A stretch of 64,000 nucleotides of DNA from Euclidia mi (GCA_944739405.2 OX123185.2:9421840-9485839), one strand, 5' to 3'; positions 21,009-32,710 are shown, counted from the first letter of the stretch. Notes: generated by a model not told the origin, from the sequence alone. Made by a program: numbers and translations.

Positions 21009-24000
21009 CTAATCGGTTGGAAGACGTGACAATGTTGCAACCGCTCTCCTCAGAATCGAACCGTCCACCAAGACCTCAGCAAATCGGGGAATTCCATCAG
21101 CCCCAGTTACCAAACGAAGGATGCGCCCCCTGCGCCATCTGAGTGGCGGAAGGTTAGCCTCCTTGATCAAAACGAGGTCACCAATCTTGGGTGGATCGGT
21201 CTTGTCGGTCCACTTAACGCGTTGCTGGAGTATGTGCAAATATTCCAAATTCCAGCGTTTCCAAAAGCTCTGAGTAATCTGGCGTACCAATTCAAAGCGC
21301 GAGAGACGACCAGGTCTCGTATCAATGTAGAGGTACTCAGGCAAGGCGACAAGTGGGCGACCAATCAAAAAATGGCCCGGCGTAAGGGCCTCCAAATCAT
21401 TCGGATCTGAAGAGATCGGGCACAATGGCCGAGAGTTCAAAACGGCCTCAATCTTACAAAACACAGTTGCGAGTTCCTCAAATGTAAGGACAGATTCACC
21501 GATTGTCCTGCGCAAGTGTGTTTTGACCGATTTTACGGCGGCCTCAAATATACCATCCCAGTGTGGACAATTTGGTGGGGAAAACAACCAATTTATCCCA
21601 CGTCGGGCAAGCCTATCACCTATATCAGCTTTGTTGGTTTCAAGGAAATTAACAACATCATTCAAATAATTATAGGTGCCCTTGAAGTTAGTGCCGCAGT
21701 CAGAACGGATCAAGGAAGGCAGCCCTCTGCGGGATACAAATCTGTCAAATGTGGCTACAAACGCCTCGGTCGTAAGCGAGGAGACCAGTTCTAAGTGTAC
21801 GGCCTTTGTGGAGGGACAAACAAAAACGCACAAGTAGGCCTTGACAGTCTTGCTGTTTCGAAGTGTCGACGTTTTCACCAAAAAGGGACCAGCGAAGTCC
21901 GTGCCAACACCGTCAAACGTCCTGCTTGCATAACTGAAACTGTTATTTACTTAAAATTGTCTAATGGACGGCAGGATGACCCCTGTAACACAGGATTCTC
22001 CTAGCATAGGGGTCATTGATCATTTTTCTGTGTACTAATATATATGTAAGATAAATGTGTAAGTTGCATATTATGTAAGTACATCTTATTTGTTGGAAAA
22101 TAAATTATTATTATTATTATTATGCTTTCAGTTACGCGATCTGCCGGCAAGTCCCCCATCAACGGCTGCATGGTAGAAGCCTTGAGCTTATAGCAAGGGA
22201 TGCAGCGAAAGACTACACTCCGAATAACTCTTCGGGCAGACAAGATCCAAAATTCGCGTTGCAAAATGGCCAACAAAGCATTACAACCAGCATGCGAATT
22301 TTTAAGGTGGCGGTCAGTTACCAACAAGCGTACCAAATGACCGTCCTTAGATAACAAAGGGGGGTGACGAGCCCCGTAAGGGAGGTTGGCGTTCTTGAGA
22401 CGACCTCCAACGCGCAAGAGACCCGTATCGTCCAAAAAGGGGTTCAATTTAGATACAGCTCCCGATAGTTTCGATCTCCCTGATTTAAGGATAGAAATCT
22501 CCTTCTCAAAATGCGCCAATTGCACAGAACGAACCCAAAAGGTGAGGGACTCCTGTCGGTCCTGTGGTGAGAGAAACGGTGTCAGACATTTTTGTTGTGG
22601 GTGCCTAAAATTAAAAACAAAACGCTTTATCCAAGCAGTAACACCTAACAACTTGTCAAGGGAGCTGTAACGATTCAACAAAAAATCGGGGTCGAAGGCG
22701 CATTCCACCTTTTCAAGAGCGAGTGTTCGCAGACCCGGCAAATGAGAAGTATTCAAAACTGGCGTTCGAGGCCAATCAATTTCTGGTCGACTCAACCATT
22801 CCGGACCCCACCACAGCGAATGACCTATCAAACTAGGCGTCAAGCATCCGCGCGAGGCACAATCAGCGGGGTTGAGCTCACCTGGCACGTGTCTCCAAAC
22901 AAGTTTGACTTCGGATTTCTGGATTTGGGAAACGCGATTAGCGACAAATACCTCCAAGGTGTGGACAGAAGCCTTCAACCAACAAAGAACAATTTGGCTG
23001 TCTGTCCAGGCGTAAGTCCCATTAATACAAATGCTTTTACCCAAGGTACTGGACACGTGATTCAATAAGCGTACAAGTAGGGCTGCTCCCGAGAGCTCCA
23101 ATTTCGGAATGGTCAAAGATGTCCGAAGGGGTGCAACCTTACTCTTCGCCATGAACAGGCAAACCCTCACCTGACCTGAGGCACTGACTGTGCGCAAGTA
23201 CACCACGGCCGCGTGACCACGTTCCGAGGCATCACAAAACCCGTGAAGGGTGGCCTAGTACTTCCCGGGAGGAAGGATGGGACGAGGCAAGGAGATCTCG
23301 TAGACGGCAGGAAGTGAGGATACAAAAGAGGTCCATTCCTCAACAAGAGTACCGTGTAGAGGTTCGTCCCAGGTTAATCCTGCTGTCCAAAGCTTCTGCA
23401 AGAAGCATTTTGCCCAAAATATGATAGGACAAATCCAACCGTTCGGATCAAAGGTTCTGGCGACAGTAGACAACACGAGACGTTTAGTCCAAGAACACGG
23501 CAATTTCAAGTCTACGTTATATGTAAAGATGTCTTGGACTGGTCTGTACTGAACGCAGAGAACAGCCATCATGGCGGGGTTGTCAACAATCTCAAATAGA
23601 TGTGGATCCTGCTGATGATCCTCTGGCAAGCCTTCCAAAAGCGCTGGTGAGTTGGAAATCCATTTACGCAACTCATAACCAGCGGAGGCCAAAATACCTA
23701 TCAATTCGTCCCGCAGGAGGATCGCCTCGTCCACTGTGGAGGCGCCCGAGCAAATGTCATCGACGTAAATATCGTCTTTCAAGATGGCGGAGGCTCGTGG
23801 GAAACGTAAGCCTTCTCGGTCTGCGAGCTCCCAAAGAGAACGTATTGCCAAATAGGGGCTCGACCTTAACCCGTACGTATTGGTATTGAGCTCGTAGACG
23901 ACCATGGGATCACGAGGAGACTCTCTCCAAAGGATCAGCTGGAAGCGACGGTCATCAGGGTGGATAATAGTCTGCCTGAACATCATTTTTATGTCGGCCA

Positions 24001-25100
24001 CAAAGACAACCTGACCTGATGTCGTTGGAAGTTGGTGATGACGTCACAAAGGTCCTTGACTAACTTGGGACCAGAATGCAAGCACTGGTTCAAGGATACG
24101 CCTGTTGAAGTCTGCGCAGAACCATCAAATACTGTGCGCAGCTTCCCAGTCAATGGATTCAATACCGCATGATGCGGGAGAAAGTAGTGCTCCACCGAAC
24201 GCCAATCCAAATTTGACACAGACATGTGTCCCAACTGTTCATATTCCCTCATGAACTCAATGTACTTCTGTCTGAGCTCCGGATCACGACCCATGCGGCG
24301 CTCCATGGCCAACAACCCCTTTTCGGCTAAAGGTCGTGACTCGACAAGCGGAGGCCGAACAGACAGGAAGGGTAGCCTCGTAATAATCCGACCAGAACGG
24401 AGTCGACCAGTGTTGTTCTGGAAGAACAGCTTGCACTCCTCATGTTCTGGATTCAAACGGGCAGCTTGAGGGGGCTCCTCTACCTCCCAAAACCTCTGAA
24501 CCGCATCAGAGAGAGCGGAGCCTACAGCCAACAAATTATCAAGTTCAGGTGGAGGGGGTCCCTATGTACAGGTCCCATCAAAGCAAATCCAAATATGGTC
24601 GGGATGGCAGTCAAACCATTTGGCACCAAGACCCGTTTCCCACCAATCAAAATTCCACCGAGGACATCAGAGCCAATCAACAAGTCGATTTGTCCCGGTG
24701 TGTCAAATTTGGGGTCTGCCAGTTCCAATCCCGATGTCAAATTCACCACAGCAGCGGGTAGCTGTTTCTGTGGGTGCATACCCAAAATATTCTTCAACAC
24801 AATAGCCGAGGTTTTAATCCTCGGGTGTGAAGATTCAACAGGGCCAAACAAAACCTTAACTTGCCCTTCAACATTAGAGGCTACGTCACCTATGCCCCGT
24901 ATACAATTGGAAAAGAGCCCATATTTAATTTAACCTGCCCTACCAAATAAGTGGAAACAATGCAACCTTGTGAACCTGTGTCCAATATAGCACGGACAAC
25001 AACAGAGGTCCCCGTGGGTCCCCAGACCCAAACAGCCGTCAGCCAACCGTTGGTAGGATAACGATCTCAATGGGGGAGGTTGGCGTTATAGGGCAGGGGT
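21009..25100 (-). pseudogene. pol: BEL element B pol: protease, RT, RNase H, integrase, multiply broken
   Basis: Read leftward. The protease LDTGSQGC is near 24990. A frameshift near 24900 leads into the segment ending at 24522 (LLIGSDVLGG). Another near 24545 leads to RT part one (24534-23989: VQRFWEVEE, GKLRTVFDGSA). A third near 24003 leads to RT part two (24001-23255: ADIKMMFRQ, IYVDD). An in-frame TAG at 23255-23257 interrupts it, after which the same frame resumes with the RNase H FCDAS and runs to the integrase finger. Frame is lost at the 195-bp insertion (21928-22122). The integrase core (21927-21009) shows GTDFAGP, IRSDCGTNF and IFEAAVKS, carrying D, D and E, then ILQQRVKW and a C-terminal LPPLRWRRGRIL segment. 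No functional Pol can be made. Confidence 0.9.
21923..22127 (+). mobile_element. 5'-truncated LINE tail inserted in BEL B integrase
   Basis: Plus-strand insertion of 195 bp (21928-22122) ending in aaataaattattattattatt, the (ATT)n tail of a target-primed retroposon. It is flanked by tgctt at 21923-21927 and 22123-22127. If the insertion and one tgctt are ignored, the integrase frame reads through without interruption, which confirms both borders. The body has an inverted word pair (aggatgacccctgt ... ataggggtcatt). The LINE family is not recognised. Confidence 0.82.
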
Positions 25101-25107
25101 CAATGAC

Positions 25108-26736
25108 CTATTGTTGCCTGGGCGGCGACCGTTGGCCAGAACCAGGCAAATCAAAATGTGGGTGCGGCTTGAATTCCTCAAAGGCGCGATGACTCGATCC
25201 GCGCGCCATCTGTGGGGGGTCATAATGACGCACCCGCCCAAAACGAGGTGGTCGCGAGTCAAGGCGGGGACGCTCCGCCAAAGGAGGGGAATACCTGGGG
25301 CAGCAGTCATGGTGCTGGTGACGCTGAACAGCACATTCAGGTGCGCGAGAGAGAGGAGGCGTGCGCATGCTACGGTTCTCCAAGCGGGGCGAGTGGCGAT
25401 CAATTGAGCCAGGCGACTCTCGGCTACGCGCCGGTGAGCCTCGGCTGCCACCTTCAAAACACCCGCCCGTGCGCGGCGTCGGCTGGTTGGACAAGCGGCC
25501 AACCTCTCTGGCATTCATACAGAGAATGTCCAAATGCTGTCCTCCACAGTGAGGACAGGGGCGAGAGTTTGGGCAGTCTCGCTGGTAGTGGGAACCCAAG
25601 CAAGAGAAGCAAAGGCGGCGGGCATTCGCGATGCGCCTACGAGAGGCGACATGAAGGTCCAAAAATGCCCTGCAACTGGCCGTTCTGTGCCCCGTGACCT
25701 TGCAGTAAGAGCACTCCACTGGGCTCTGCGTGACTGCAAAGCGAGGAGGGCGCCGGTCAACACTGGCTCGGGTGTGAACGCGAGCCTGCTCCTTGACTTT
25801 GGGCGGCTGCGTCTTAGCCGGCGTATCACCACCGGATTTGTCCAAGACCCGGCACTCATCCTCCAGGAACCTCTCCAGGTCAGCAAAGGGGGGCAGATGG
25901 GTCGCGCTATCCCCACCAAAGCGCTGTTCAAAACGCGACCTCAGGTCGGCAGGCAGCTTCTTCAGCACAATGTGCACCAATAGATAGGACCATTGGTCCA
26001 CGGGCAGGTCAAGGCACTTAAGTGCGTTGATGGCCACCAAAAGCGGGTTCAAAAGTTGGGTGCGCAACCCAGAGACCCGGATGAGCGTCGGCAAACCCAA
26101 AATCTGCTCGATGTGCGTGTCGGCGAGGCCACGCTTATTATGGTACCTACGGGTAATTAGGTCCCGAGCCGTCTGGTACGCCTCGTCAGACACGGGCAGA
26201 TGCTGGATGAGGCCCTTAGCCTCCCCATCCAGAACCGACATTAGATAGGCCAACTTTTGTGCCGGCCGAAGGTCAGCCCTATAATTGACTAGGCTGTCGA
26301 ACAAATTAACGAAGCCCAGGTAGCTTCCTAGGCAGCCATCAAAATGGGGGAGGTCCAAAGTAGGGAGCCTACTCACCAGCCCCGGTGCTGACCTAGGAAG
26401 CTCCTGCTTCAGGCCGGGTTGCCCTTCCCTATCGGCAACTAGTTGTCTCGCAGTATTGGAGACAGCATCATACAGGTCTAAGACCTGGGCATAGTCTTCG
26501 CTGACCTTATTTCGCTGGTCAGCGGTGAAATCATTGATTGACACTTCAAGACAGCAAGTGCTGAAAGTGCGGAATTGCTGTTCCACACTTGCCAGGCGAT
26601 CGTCAATCCGCTCGTACCTTTGTAGTAAGGCCTGCTGGCGATCAGGCCGGTTCACTAAGGCACTGGCCGAGGCAAACCAGCGCAAATCTGATGCAATGGC
26701 ACCAGCAACCGCACGCAAGTCCTTGATAGCTGACAT
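25108..26736 (-). CDS. gag: BEL element B Gag, intact
   Basis: Nucleocapsid precursor of 543 aa from the Met at 26736; an upstream in-frame Met at 26784 adds 16 unlikely residues, so I chose the MSAIKDL start. A coiled-coil-like N-terminal part leads to the conserved LPTLDLPHFDG block near residue 145 and a capsid region (KLAYLMSVLDGEAKG). The C-terminal cysteine/histidine knuckles read C-x2-C-x4-H-x4-C, C-x2-C-x4-H-x4-C and C-x2-C-x4-H-x4-C (CSYCKVTGH, CFSCLGSHY, CPHCGGQHL). An Arg/Pro/Ser-rich tail follows. It would package element RNA in the cytoplasm. The frame has no lesion, unlike the pol of the same element. Base composition is much richer in GC than the surroundings. Confidence 0.9.
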   Translation of the reverse strand: MSAIKDLRAVAGAIASDLRWFASASALVNRPDRQQALLQRYERIDDRLASVEQQFRTFSTCCLEVSINDFTADQRNKVSEDYAQVLDLYDAVSNTARQLVADREGQPGLKQELPRSAPGLVSRLPTLDLPHFDGCLGSYLGFVNLFDSLVNYRADLRPAQKLAYLMSVLDGEAKGLIQHLPVSDEAYQTARDLITRRYHNKRGLADTHIEQILGLPTLIRVSGLRTQLLNPLLVAINALKCLDLPVDQWSYLLVHIVLKKLPADLRSRFEQRFGGDSATHLPPFADLERFLEDECRVLDKSGGDTPAKTQPPKVKEQARVHTRASVDRRPPRFAVTQSPVECSYCKVTGHRTASCRAFLDLHVASRRRIANARRLCFSCLGSHYQRDCPNSRPCPHCGGQHLDILCMNAREVGRLSNQPTPRTGGCFEGGSRGSPARSRESPGSIDRHSPRLENRSMRTPPLSRAPECAVQRHQHHDCCPRYSPPLAERPRLDSRPPRFGRVRHYDPPQMARGSSHRAFEEFKPHPHFDLPGSGQRSPPRQQ

Positions 26737-27327
26737 AATCAAAATTTCAAAAGAGCCCGGACAAGCGTTAAACAATATTAACAATCAAAACTTAATTTTT
26801 CTCAATTCTTTGAAACCAACAAAGTATTAGCCTGTTTACTGCAAGTACAGGCAAGTGACAGGTATCTACTGTCCAACAAAATTAATAGTTTCAATATATA
26901 TTGACACAAAACAAAGTCAAAGTTATCAAAAGTTATAACTTATAACAAATTAAAATTTGAAACTTCAAATTAATTAATTAATTATTTGCAACAGACAGAC
27001 TGGCTGTGTTATTTGAGATATACAATAGTAAGTAAGCACAGAATATGTGTTACCTAGCAATATTATCTATATTATAACAAAACAAAGTTTATTAATGTCA
27101 CCCGCCCAAGTGGCAAGGTCAAGTTGGTTGTTCTAATGTTTATGAATATATGCAATAAACTAAATCAATTGATACATATAACTGATATGTATCCAATCAA
27201 AGTGACTTATTAATGCAACAACAAATTTAAGTTAGATTTTTCAACAATACAAATCAACAATGACTGATTGAGGTTATGTGTGACAATGTGTTTCAAATTA
27301 TCTAGGTCAACTTATACTTTTCAACTT
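26737..27327 (-). other. 5' untranslated region of BEL element B
   Basis: 591 AT-rich bases between the 5' terminal repeat and the gag start. No primer-binding site with an obvious TGG start was found directly next to the repeat at 27327, one reason the LTR border stays uncertain. A gggcgggtgaca word at about 27098-27110 looks like a polypurine tract but is in the wrong place. Confidence 0.5.
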
Positions 27328-27459
27328 ATTTTTCAAGGCGCCAACGGAAGTGACAGTTCAGTGTGACCATTGTCAGAAATTTTCAATAGACTAAACAAAA
27401 TGTTACTCAATCGATCTAATCGATTTGACTTATAATAAAAACTAATTCTATTTCAAACA
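27328..27459 (-). repeat. BEL element B 5' terminal repeat (short LTR)
   Basis: Partner of 20846-20977. On the minus strand it begins TGTTTGAAATAG at 27459, a canonical TG start, and shares aaggcgccaacggaagtgac near its other end. The neighbour at 27460 is agggc, which is not repeated at the other border of the element, so no target duplication is visible. Confidence 0.75.
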
Positions 27460-28992
27460 AGGGCTATTTTTGTACTTCAGGCAATAATATCAACTGTACC
27501 AAAAACACGGCCAGCGAAGTCAATCTTAAACCATGTACTTCTTCTTATATATTCTATTTCTAGTGGTCCTGATTATTTGCCAGGACTCATTATACTTGAT
27601 TTAGTATATTGCTGTATTTTAACAACACACAACGTATACAGAGCAATTAAATTTCGTGCCAATTCGGCAATGATATGAGTTCCGAAAAAGAGAGTATGCA
27701 GATATTTTGCGTTAAATATTCACAGAAAATCTTTCTTGTTTTAACATAGATAACAAGAGCATAATATTTAATGGTGGTTTAGTCATGTACACAAGAATGG
27801 TAACAGGCAATTCATCACAGAAAAAAGAATAGTGTAAAAGCTATGACCCGACTACGTAAGAAGAGGGTCTAACAAGAAAAGTATAAGTACAGATTAAAAG
27901 CTCCAGCTAGAGCTGTGTCGCACCTATTGTATAGGTACCCCATGTGTGGGCTAGGCACACTTACCTGCATTAAACAAACACGACTGGTACATGTACACTA
28001 GTATACAATAGGTGTGACCACGGCTCTAGCTGGAGCATTGTATCTGCATTTTTACATAGTCGGTATATAGTTTTTAAACTGTTTTTTTTAATTGATTCCT
28101 TTTCCGTATCCCGGTGAGGCATGTAAACTAACCGTGCAATATTTACTCAGTCATATTTAAAGGAAGAAAAACATTAAAATAGGTAACTCAAAGCGTCTAA
28201 ACCGCGCGAATTGTGAGTACAACTACTTTTTAAACTTATCTTTTGAATACTGCTTGTATAATATATGTACATATTTGTTATGTGCTCACTGATACATTTA
28301 TTTTCCGTAATGATTATCCCAGTTTAATATTTTTTGAGGTTAGAATTTGAGGTATTAATTCCGTAATAGGAAATTTAGACAAAATTTATATAGCCCTTGT
28401 CAACTGGGCTATTATTACAAATCTATTGACACCCCATTTATTAAAATCGGTTCAGTGTTTAGGCGCTACGGTGGAACATACATACTTACATAAATACATT
28501 GACTGCCAAAAACATTACCCTTCCTTTTGGCTTTGCCGCAGTCGGGTAAAAAGCAATGTACATAAATGTATATTGCTGAAATAGAAACAAACTCCTTTTA
28601 GAGCCAATTATCAAACATTTTGACAAAAATTAAAGAGTCGTCCACAAAATACTCAATGGTTATAACCTAATTTCTTCAAATAGTAACAAAATATATTTTA
28701 ATGAGAAATTGGTTACAAAAATAGTGACTTTTAATAGACAGTAAGTAACAAAAGTGTTCGTAGCGATAAAATATTCGTTATCCACTGTACATAGAAAAAA
28801 ATAGGTCTGATAGACCCAGTCTAAATAAAAAATACCGGGATAGGTATTAGAATGGTCATCAGTAAACAAATAAACTTTATTAACATATAACACAATGTAT
28901 ACCAAAGTTGCCCAAAAGCCCGCTCATAGGATGATATTAAACAATTTTATAATTACACTCATTGTTTGATAAACATAAAAATATACATAACT
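27460..28992. other. AT-rich stretch with one small inverted-repeat element
   Basis: Apart from the inverted-repeat element at 27890-28046, no gene was recognised. The minus open frame at 28660-28905 lies just downstream of the GR stop and has no family match; it is probably chance or a 3' untranslated region. The pair agtatataca / aaaatcggttcagtgtttaggcgc (28441-28465) resembles the end of a lepidopteran repeat. Confidence 0.4.
27890..28046. mobile_element. 157-bp inverted-repeat element (MITE-like)
   Basis: The left arm (27900-27933), gctccagctagagctgtg then cgcacctattgtata, is mirrored at 28002-28036 with four mismatches. Weaker pairing extends outward to cagat/atctg (27890 and 28046). 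The loop of about 68 bp is unpaired. There is no coding and no sure target duplication. The RNA or single strand would fold into a long hairpin. Confidence 0.75.
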
Positions 28993-30708
28993 TTAATCAA
29001 ATATGTGAGCAAACTGTACAGTAGCAATCGAGTAAGATACGGTTAACTGGATCATACTGAAAATTAGCCGCATATCGTAAGAAAATAGACGCCATATTGT
29101 GATCTCGAAGGGACGACGTTCGATAAATACTTGACAGTCCTGTATTATGTCATGTGAATTGGTATCTGAAAAGCAAATAGTAAAATTCCCGTAATGAAAA
29201 ACAAAACATTTAAAACGGATTACCTTTAACAGATATAATTATACATATATACCTTTACATAAAAGCAGTCGCCGACCAATGGACATTTTCATGAGATTAA
29301 CTTCACGTTTAATTAATTCAACAAATAATTGCGGTATGCATACTAGAACAAACGCCAAAAACGTTTCCACAAACTTTAGCATCAAAGACTTTGAAAGACC
29401 AATCTGCACAATCAATGACAAACAATTAAGAGGATGCAAAAAGCTTCAATTTAAACAATAATTAACCGAGAAACATACCCTCTTCAAAGTAATTACACAA
29501 AAATACACCCATATAACGCAGTTCATTACGTTATAAACTACTGCAGTAGCAATCTGAAATCAATAAGCAGTTTAATAAGAAAGTGGATTTCATTAAACCA
29601 AAAGCAAAATGTTTTTAAATTAACAATTAAATCATAACAAAAAATAATATATTTTTAATCTCTCTTCACAAAGCCGTAAACAAAAAACTTAAAGAAGTCT
29701 GCACAACTAATGATATAAAAATATACTAATCATCATTGTACTGGACGGAGTGTCAGCAAGATTTGCTGACAAGGTACGGTGACATATACTGTCTCAGATT
29801 TAGTGAGATGATGATGCTCCCTAGATTTTCACCAACGACCTTCTTTCTCTTTTAGCCACTGAAGTTCGTACTAGGAAAATCTTGTCTAACAGATGAAGAG
29901 ACGCACAAGTAGGATTTGAAAGTATTGTAAGCATTAAATTGTAATAACGTTTTAAAATGGAATAAAATATAATTAAAGCAATAATAACCAGAATTTTCAT
30001 CGGTGTACTCAGGTTGTCAACAATGTCTAATAAGAGCTTATAATTGTTCATCCAATGCCTCATGTTTGTCTTCGCTCGTTCATTATATTCTGATATCATT
30101 AGTTCAGATAGGATCGGTTGCAACTGTTTTCTATACTCACAAATTTGGTAAAAAAGTGATTCAAACATCATAATTTTAGGAAAATGTGATAGTTGTGTGG
30201 TCCATAAAATAAATATAACGAACCAGAAAGAAAAAGGGTTTGAAATGCACAAAGAGTGTTTATCAGGTAATTGATGAACAGCTATACAATAAATTATATT
30301 CAGAATTAGCTCCTCTATTACTACCACTAGAAATAAGAACCGAGATATTGGCAAATCACAACCACTGATTATTAGACCAGAAGGTTTCGTGTTTTCCAGA
30401 AGTTTCTGATGGTTACCTGAATCGCAAAATGTTGAAACACAAATGATAAGATAGTTTAAAGCTATTAGGGCAAAATTTCTTTTGAAGTCATATGGTATGT
30501 GCACATCGACCACCAATGATATAAAATGTGATACTGTCATCACACAGAACAGAACACAATATGCTCTAACGATGACCGTCACTCTTTTGTTTGAGCTAAT
30601 TTTAAAATAAAGCCCTCCAGTTAGACCACAAATTAATATTGTTTTAACAGAAATTATTTCTAATAGATATATTATAATGAATTTAACATAATTTTTGTGA
30701 TTCATCAT
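28993..30708 (-). CDS. Gustatory receptor, intact four-exon gene (372 aa)
   Basis: Seven-transmembrane taste receptor, an insect ligand-gated cation channel subunit of the plasma membrane in sensory neurons. Gene model from the sequence: exon 1 30708-29989 (240 codons), exon 2 29553-29479 (75 nt), exon 3 29403-29253 (151 nt), exon 4 29165-28993 with stop TAA. All introns have GT...AG borders (phases 0, 0, 1), and the exons join into one frame of 373 codons. Exon 1 holds several hydrophobic segments. The C-terminus reads RPFEITIWRLFSYDMRLIF, then VSYSIATVQF, a variant of the GR signature TYhhhhhQF with T replaced by S. Length is typical for GRs. A second Met lies one codon downstream of the start. 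Reading past the exon 1 donor gives a 295-codon frame, but exon 2 borders and the pseudogene's matching exon plan support splicing. Ligand unknown. Confidence 0.87.
29554..29988 (-). other. Intron 1 of the intact GR gene
   Basis: 435 bp with donor gttatt and acceptor tttcag. It stays open in the exon 1 frame for 55 further codons to 29821, so unspliced RNA would make a truncated receptor with a basic tail. It contains a short inverted repeat, tgtcagcaa / ttgctgaca (29752-29772). The pseudogene's intron 1 carries a SINE instead. Confidence 0.7.
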
Positions 30709-32092
30709 GTCACAATGTCACTGATTGAGAAGTCAATCAATACTGTAAGACTGAAAGTAGTATACATTATGTTAGAGCTTACGGCAAAGTAACCAATCAT
30801 ATTTGTCAATGTCACAAAGTATGATTCGTTTTTATTGAAATTAAAGTATACGGATTTTATCGCGTTGTAGGTTGATTGATTGATTGATTACATTTAATTA
30901 TTACATTTAACTGAATCATATAGAAACTTCATGTTTTAATGTATTACTAGCCGAAGTTTCGAAGTTTTTACAGGATTCATGGTCATGGCAGACTGAGCTG
31001 ATAGTTGTCTTTTTCTTGAATGTTTAAGTTATCTCAAAGTACCCGAACATTTTTCAACTATTGGAGTTACTATTTACGCAGAATGAGCTCACAGTGTCTT
31101 TAAGTCTTCTGGTGATTTTGTCCTTCTGGGGTTTCGTTAGCCTTATGACAGGGTCCAAGCTCGAGGAACATTCCAACCGTCTATCTTATTGAAATAAGGG
31201 TGTTTATTTAATTTCAATAGCCTCACGTATCATCTCTGGTTGTTTCTAGATCAGTTTAAATGAAATAACTAAGAGAAACCAATACAAAGCGATAAAATCC
31301 GTAAACTGTAGTTTAATTTCAATGTGTAATATTTGCGTAAACCCAAGAAGATATTAATGGTGGAACACCATGTCCCGGAAAGTAATGGCATACCTATAAA
31401 CCTGCAGCAATTTACAATCTATTAGTTTGCAGCTCATGACCACGAGTTACCCTCACCTTACAAATCCGATTCTAATTAGTAATGCCTTAGCTGTATTGCA
31501 CACTCTTTTAAATATCTTGGAATAATAAAAACCAAACCTAACCATACTCTGTGAAGTGAATCAGAATTGTATCTCTTCATACCGCACAACTCGTAAATTT
31601 TTGCTCTGCTTTTGTAAATATCTGCAGTAGGCCACTCACTGAAAGCTCGAGATTCCTTAACTACTTTCTCCTTAGTCCTAAAGTTTTCTGAAATTCGTTG
31701 TTAACTACATTAAATAAATTATTGAAATGTTTATTTGGCGAATGAATTTCCATTAAATCAGGATTCATAGCATTCATTCCACTCAAAATTTTATTCCGAA
31801 ATTCATTAAACTTATGCCTAGGTAATAGCTTAACTAACACACTTTCTGTACAATGCTATCACTTCGGATCACTATGGTCAATTAGCAAGGTTTCCATATT
31901 ATGGAGACCACAGTGATCCGAAGTTAATTCAGTAACTAATTTATTCGGAACCGTACAATAACTAAATATGTTGTCAAGACAGGTAGATGATGTTGCTGTA
32001 ATTTTAGTTGGTTCAAGAAACAATTTTTTTAATTAAATGATTTAAAAATCTACTAGTCATTGCTGAATGATCAAGAAAATTTACATTAAAAA
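30709..32092. other. GR 5' flank and unresolved AT-rich stretch
   Basis: 30709-30850 is the upstream region of the GR; its words are shared with 19102-19220 and 39111-39270. 30880-30905 has a (gatt)n run. 31861-31924 is a short hairpin: arms acttcggatcactatggtc and its complement with one mismatch, 26-bp loop. No open frame of note and no recognised element in the rest. Confidence 0.45.
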
Positions 32093-32710
32093 AAACTTAA
32101 AAATCGCACCAAAAATGTTTACTAGGTATTTAGTTTCTTTTTTAAAAAAAGAGAACCGCCTTCAAAAAATTGACCCACTGAAAAGTACAAAATATTTTTT
32201 ACATACACTAATACATAGTATATAACTAATACAAAATACTTAGTTTTTGAAGTCAGTGCCCAACCAAATCCCTCTAAAAGCCTATTGTTTGGCGTCATCC
32301 TTTCCAAACCAGCGCATTCAATCTGCATAGTACTTACAGCCCAAAATGAAGTATAATTATTTTATAATCAAGCATTTATTGCATACTTTTTATATATTTT
32401 ATACATAAGTTGCTTTTTAGAGTATATAGGAAGATTATTTAAAATTTTATTAGTTCAGATATTTTTGAGGCTTTATTGATTTGATATATTCGTCATATTA
32501 TTTTCTCTGTTTGCCAGTATTATTTTTTGTTTTTGATGGTTTGGTACCGACTTCAAAAACTAAGTATTTTGTATAAGTTATATACTATGTATTAGCGTAT
32601 GTAAAAATTATTTCGTACTTTTCAGTGGGTCAATTTTTTGAAGGCGGTTCTCTTTTTTTAAAAAAGAAACTAAATACCTAGTAAACATTTTTGGTGCGAT
32701 TTTTAAGTTT
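32093..32710. repeat. 172-bp inverted repeats around a 275-bp spacer
   Basis: The left copy 32093-32264 and right copy 32540-32710 are inverted, roughly 95% alike. Both start aaacttaaaaatcgcaccaa at the outer side and end tttttgaagtc(a/g)gt at the inner side. The inner word gaagtcggt also begins the tandem units at 33790-34110. The spacer is plain AT-rich DNA. It looks like two opposed copies of one lepidopteran repeat, or a fold-back element next to Helitron debris. Confidence 0.85.

Larger units (their letters stand above)
20846..27459 (-). mobile_element. BEL/Pao LTR retrotransposon B
   Basis: Minus-strand element bounded by 132-bp direct repeats at 27328-27459 (5' side) and 20846-20977 (3' side), differing at two positions. 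The order is gag (26736-25108), DTGS protease, RT with YVDD, RNase H, integrase (to 21009), with a G-rich polypurine-like tract (ggggcgggtgga) directly before the 3' repeat. Gag is intact. Pol carries at least three frameshifts (near 24900, 24545 and 24003), a nonsense TAG at 23255-23257 and a 195-bp LINE-tail insertion (21928-22122). No target duplication was found, so the outer ends are less certain than for element A. Confidence 0.88.

Noticed and set aside
25111..25983. Long open frames on the plus strand opposite BEL B gag
   Set aside because: They are antisense shadows of the GC-rich gag frame; no domain, and the gag motifs on the minus strand are clear.
27098..27110. Polypurine-like gggcgggtgaca as an internal LTR border of BEL B
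   Set aside because: It is on the 5' side of gag and no LTR copy begins there; the tract next to 20977 is in the right place.
31861..31924. Hairpin as a transposon
   Set aside because: 19-bp arms and a 26-bp loop without target duplication or relatives in the window; too little to call an element.
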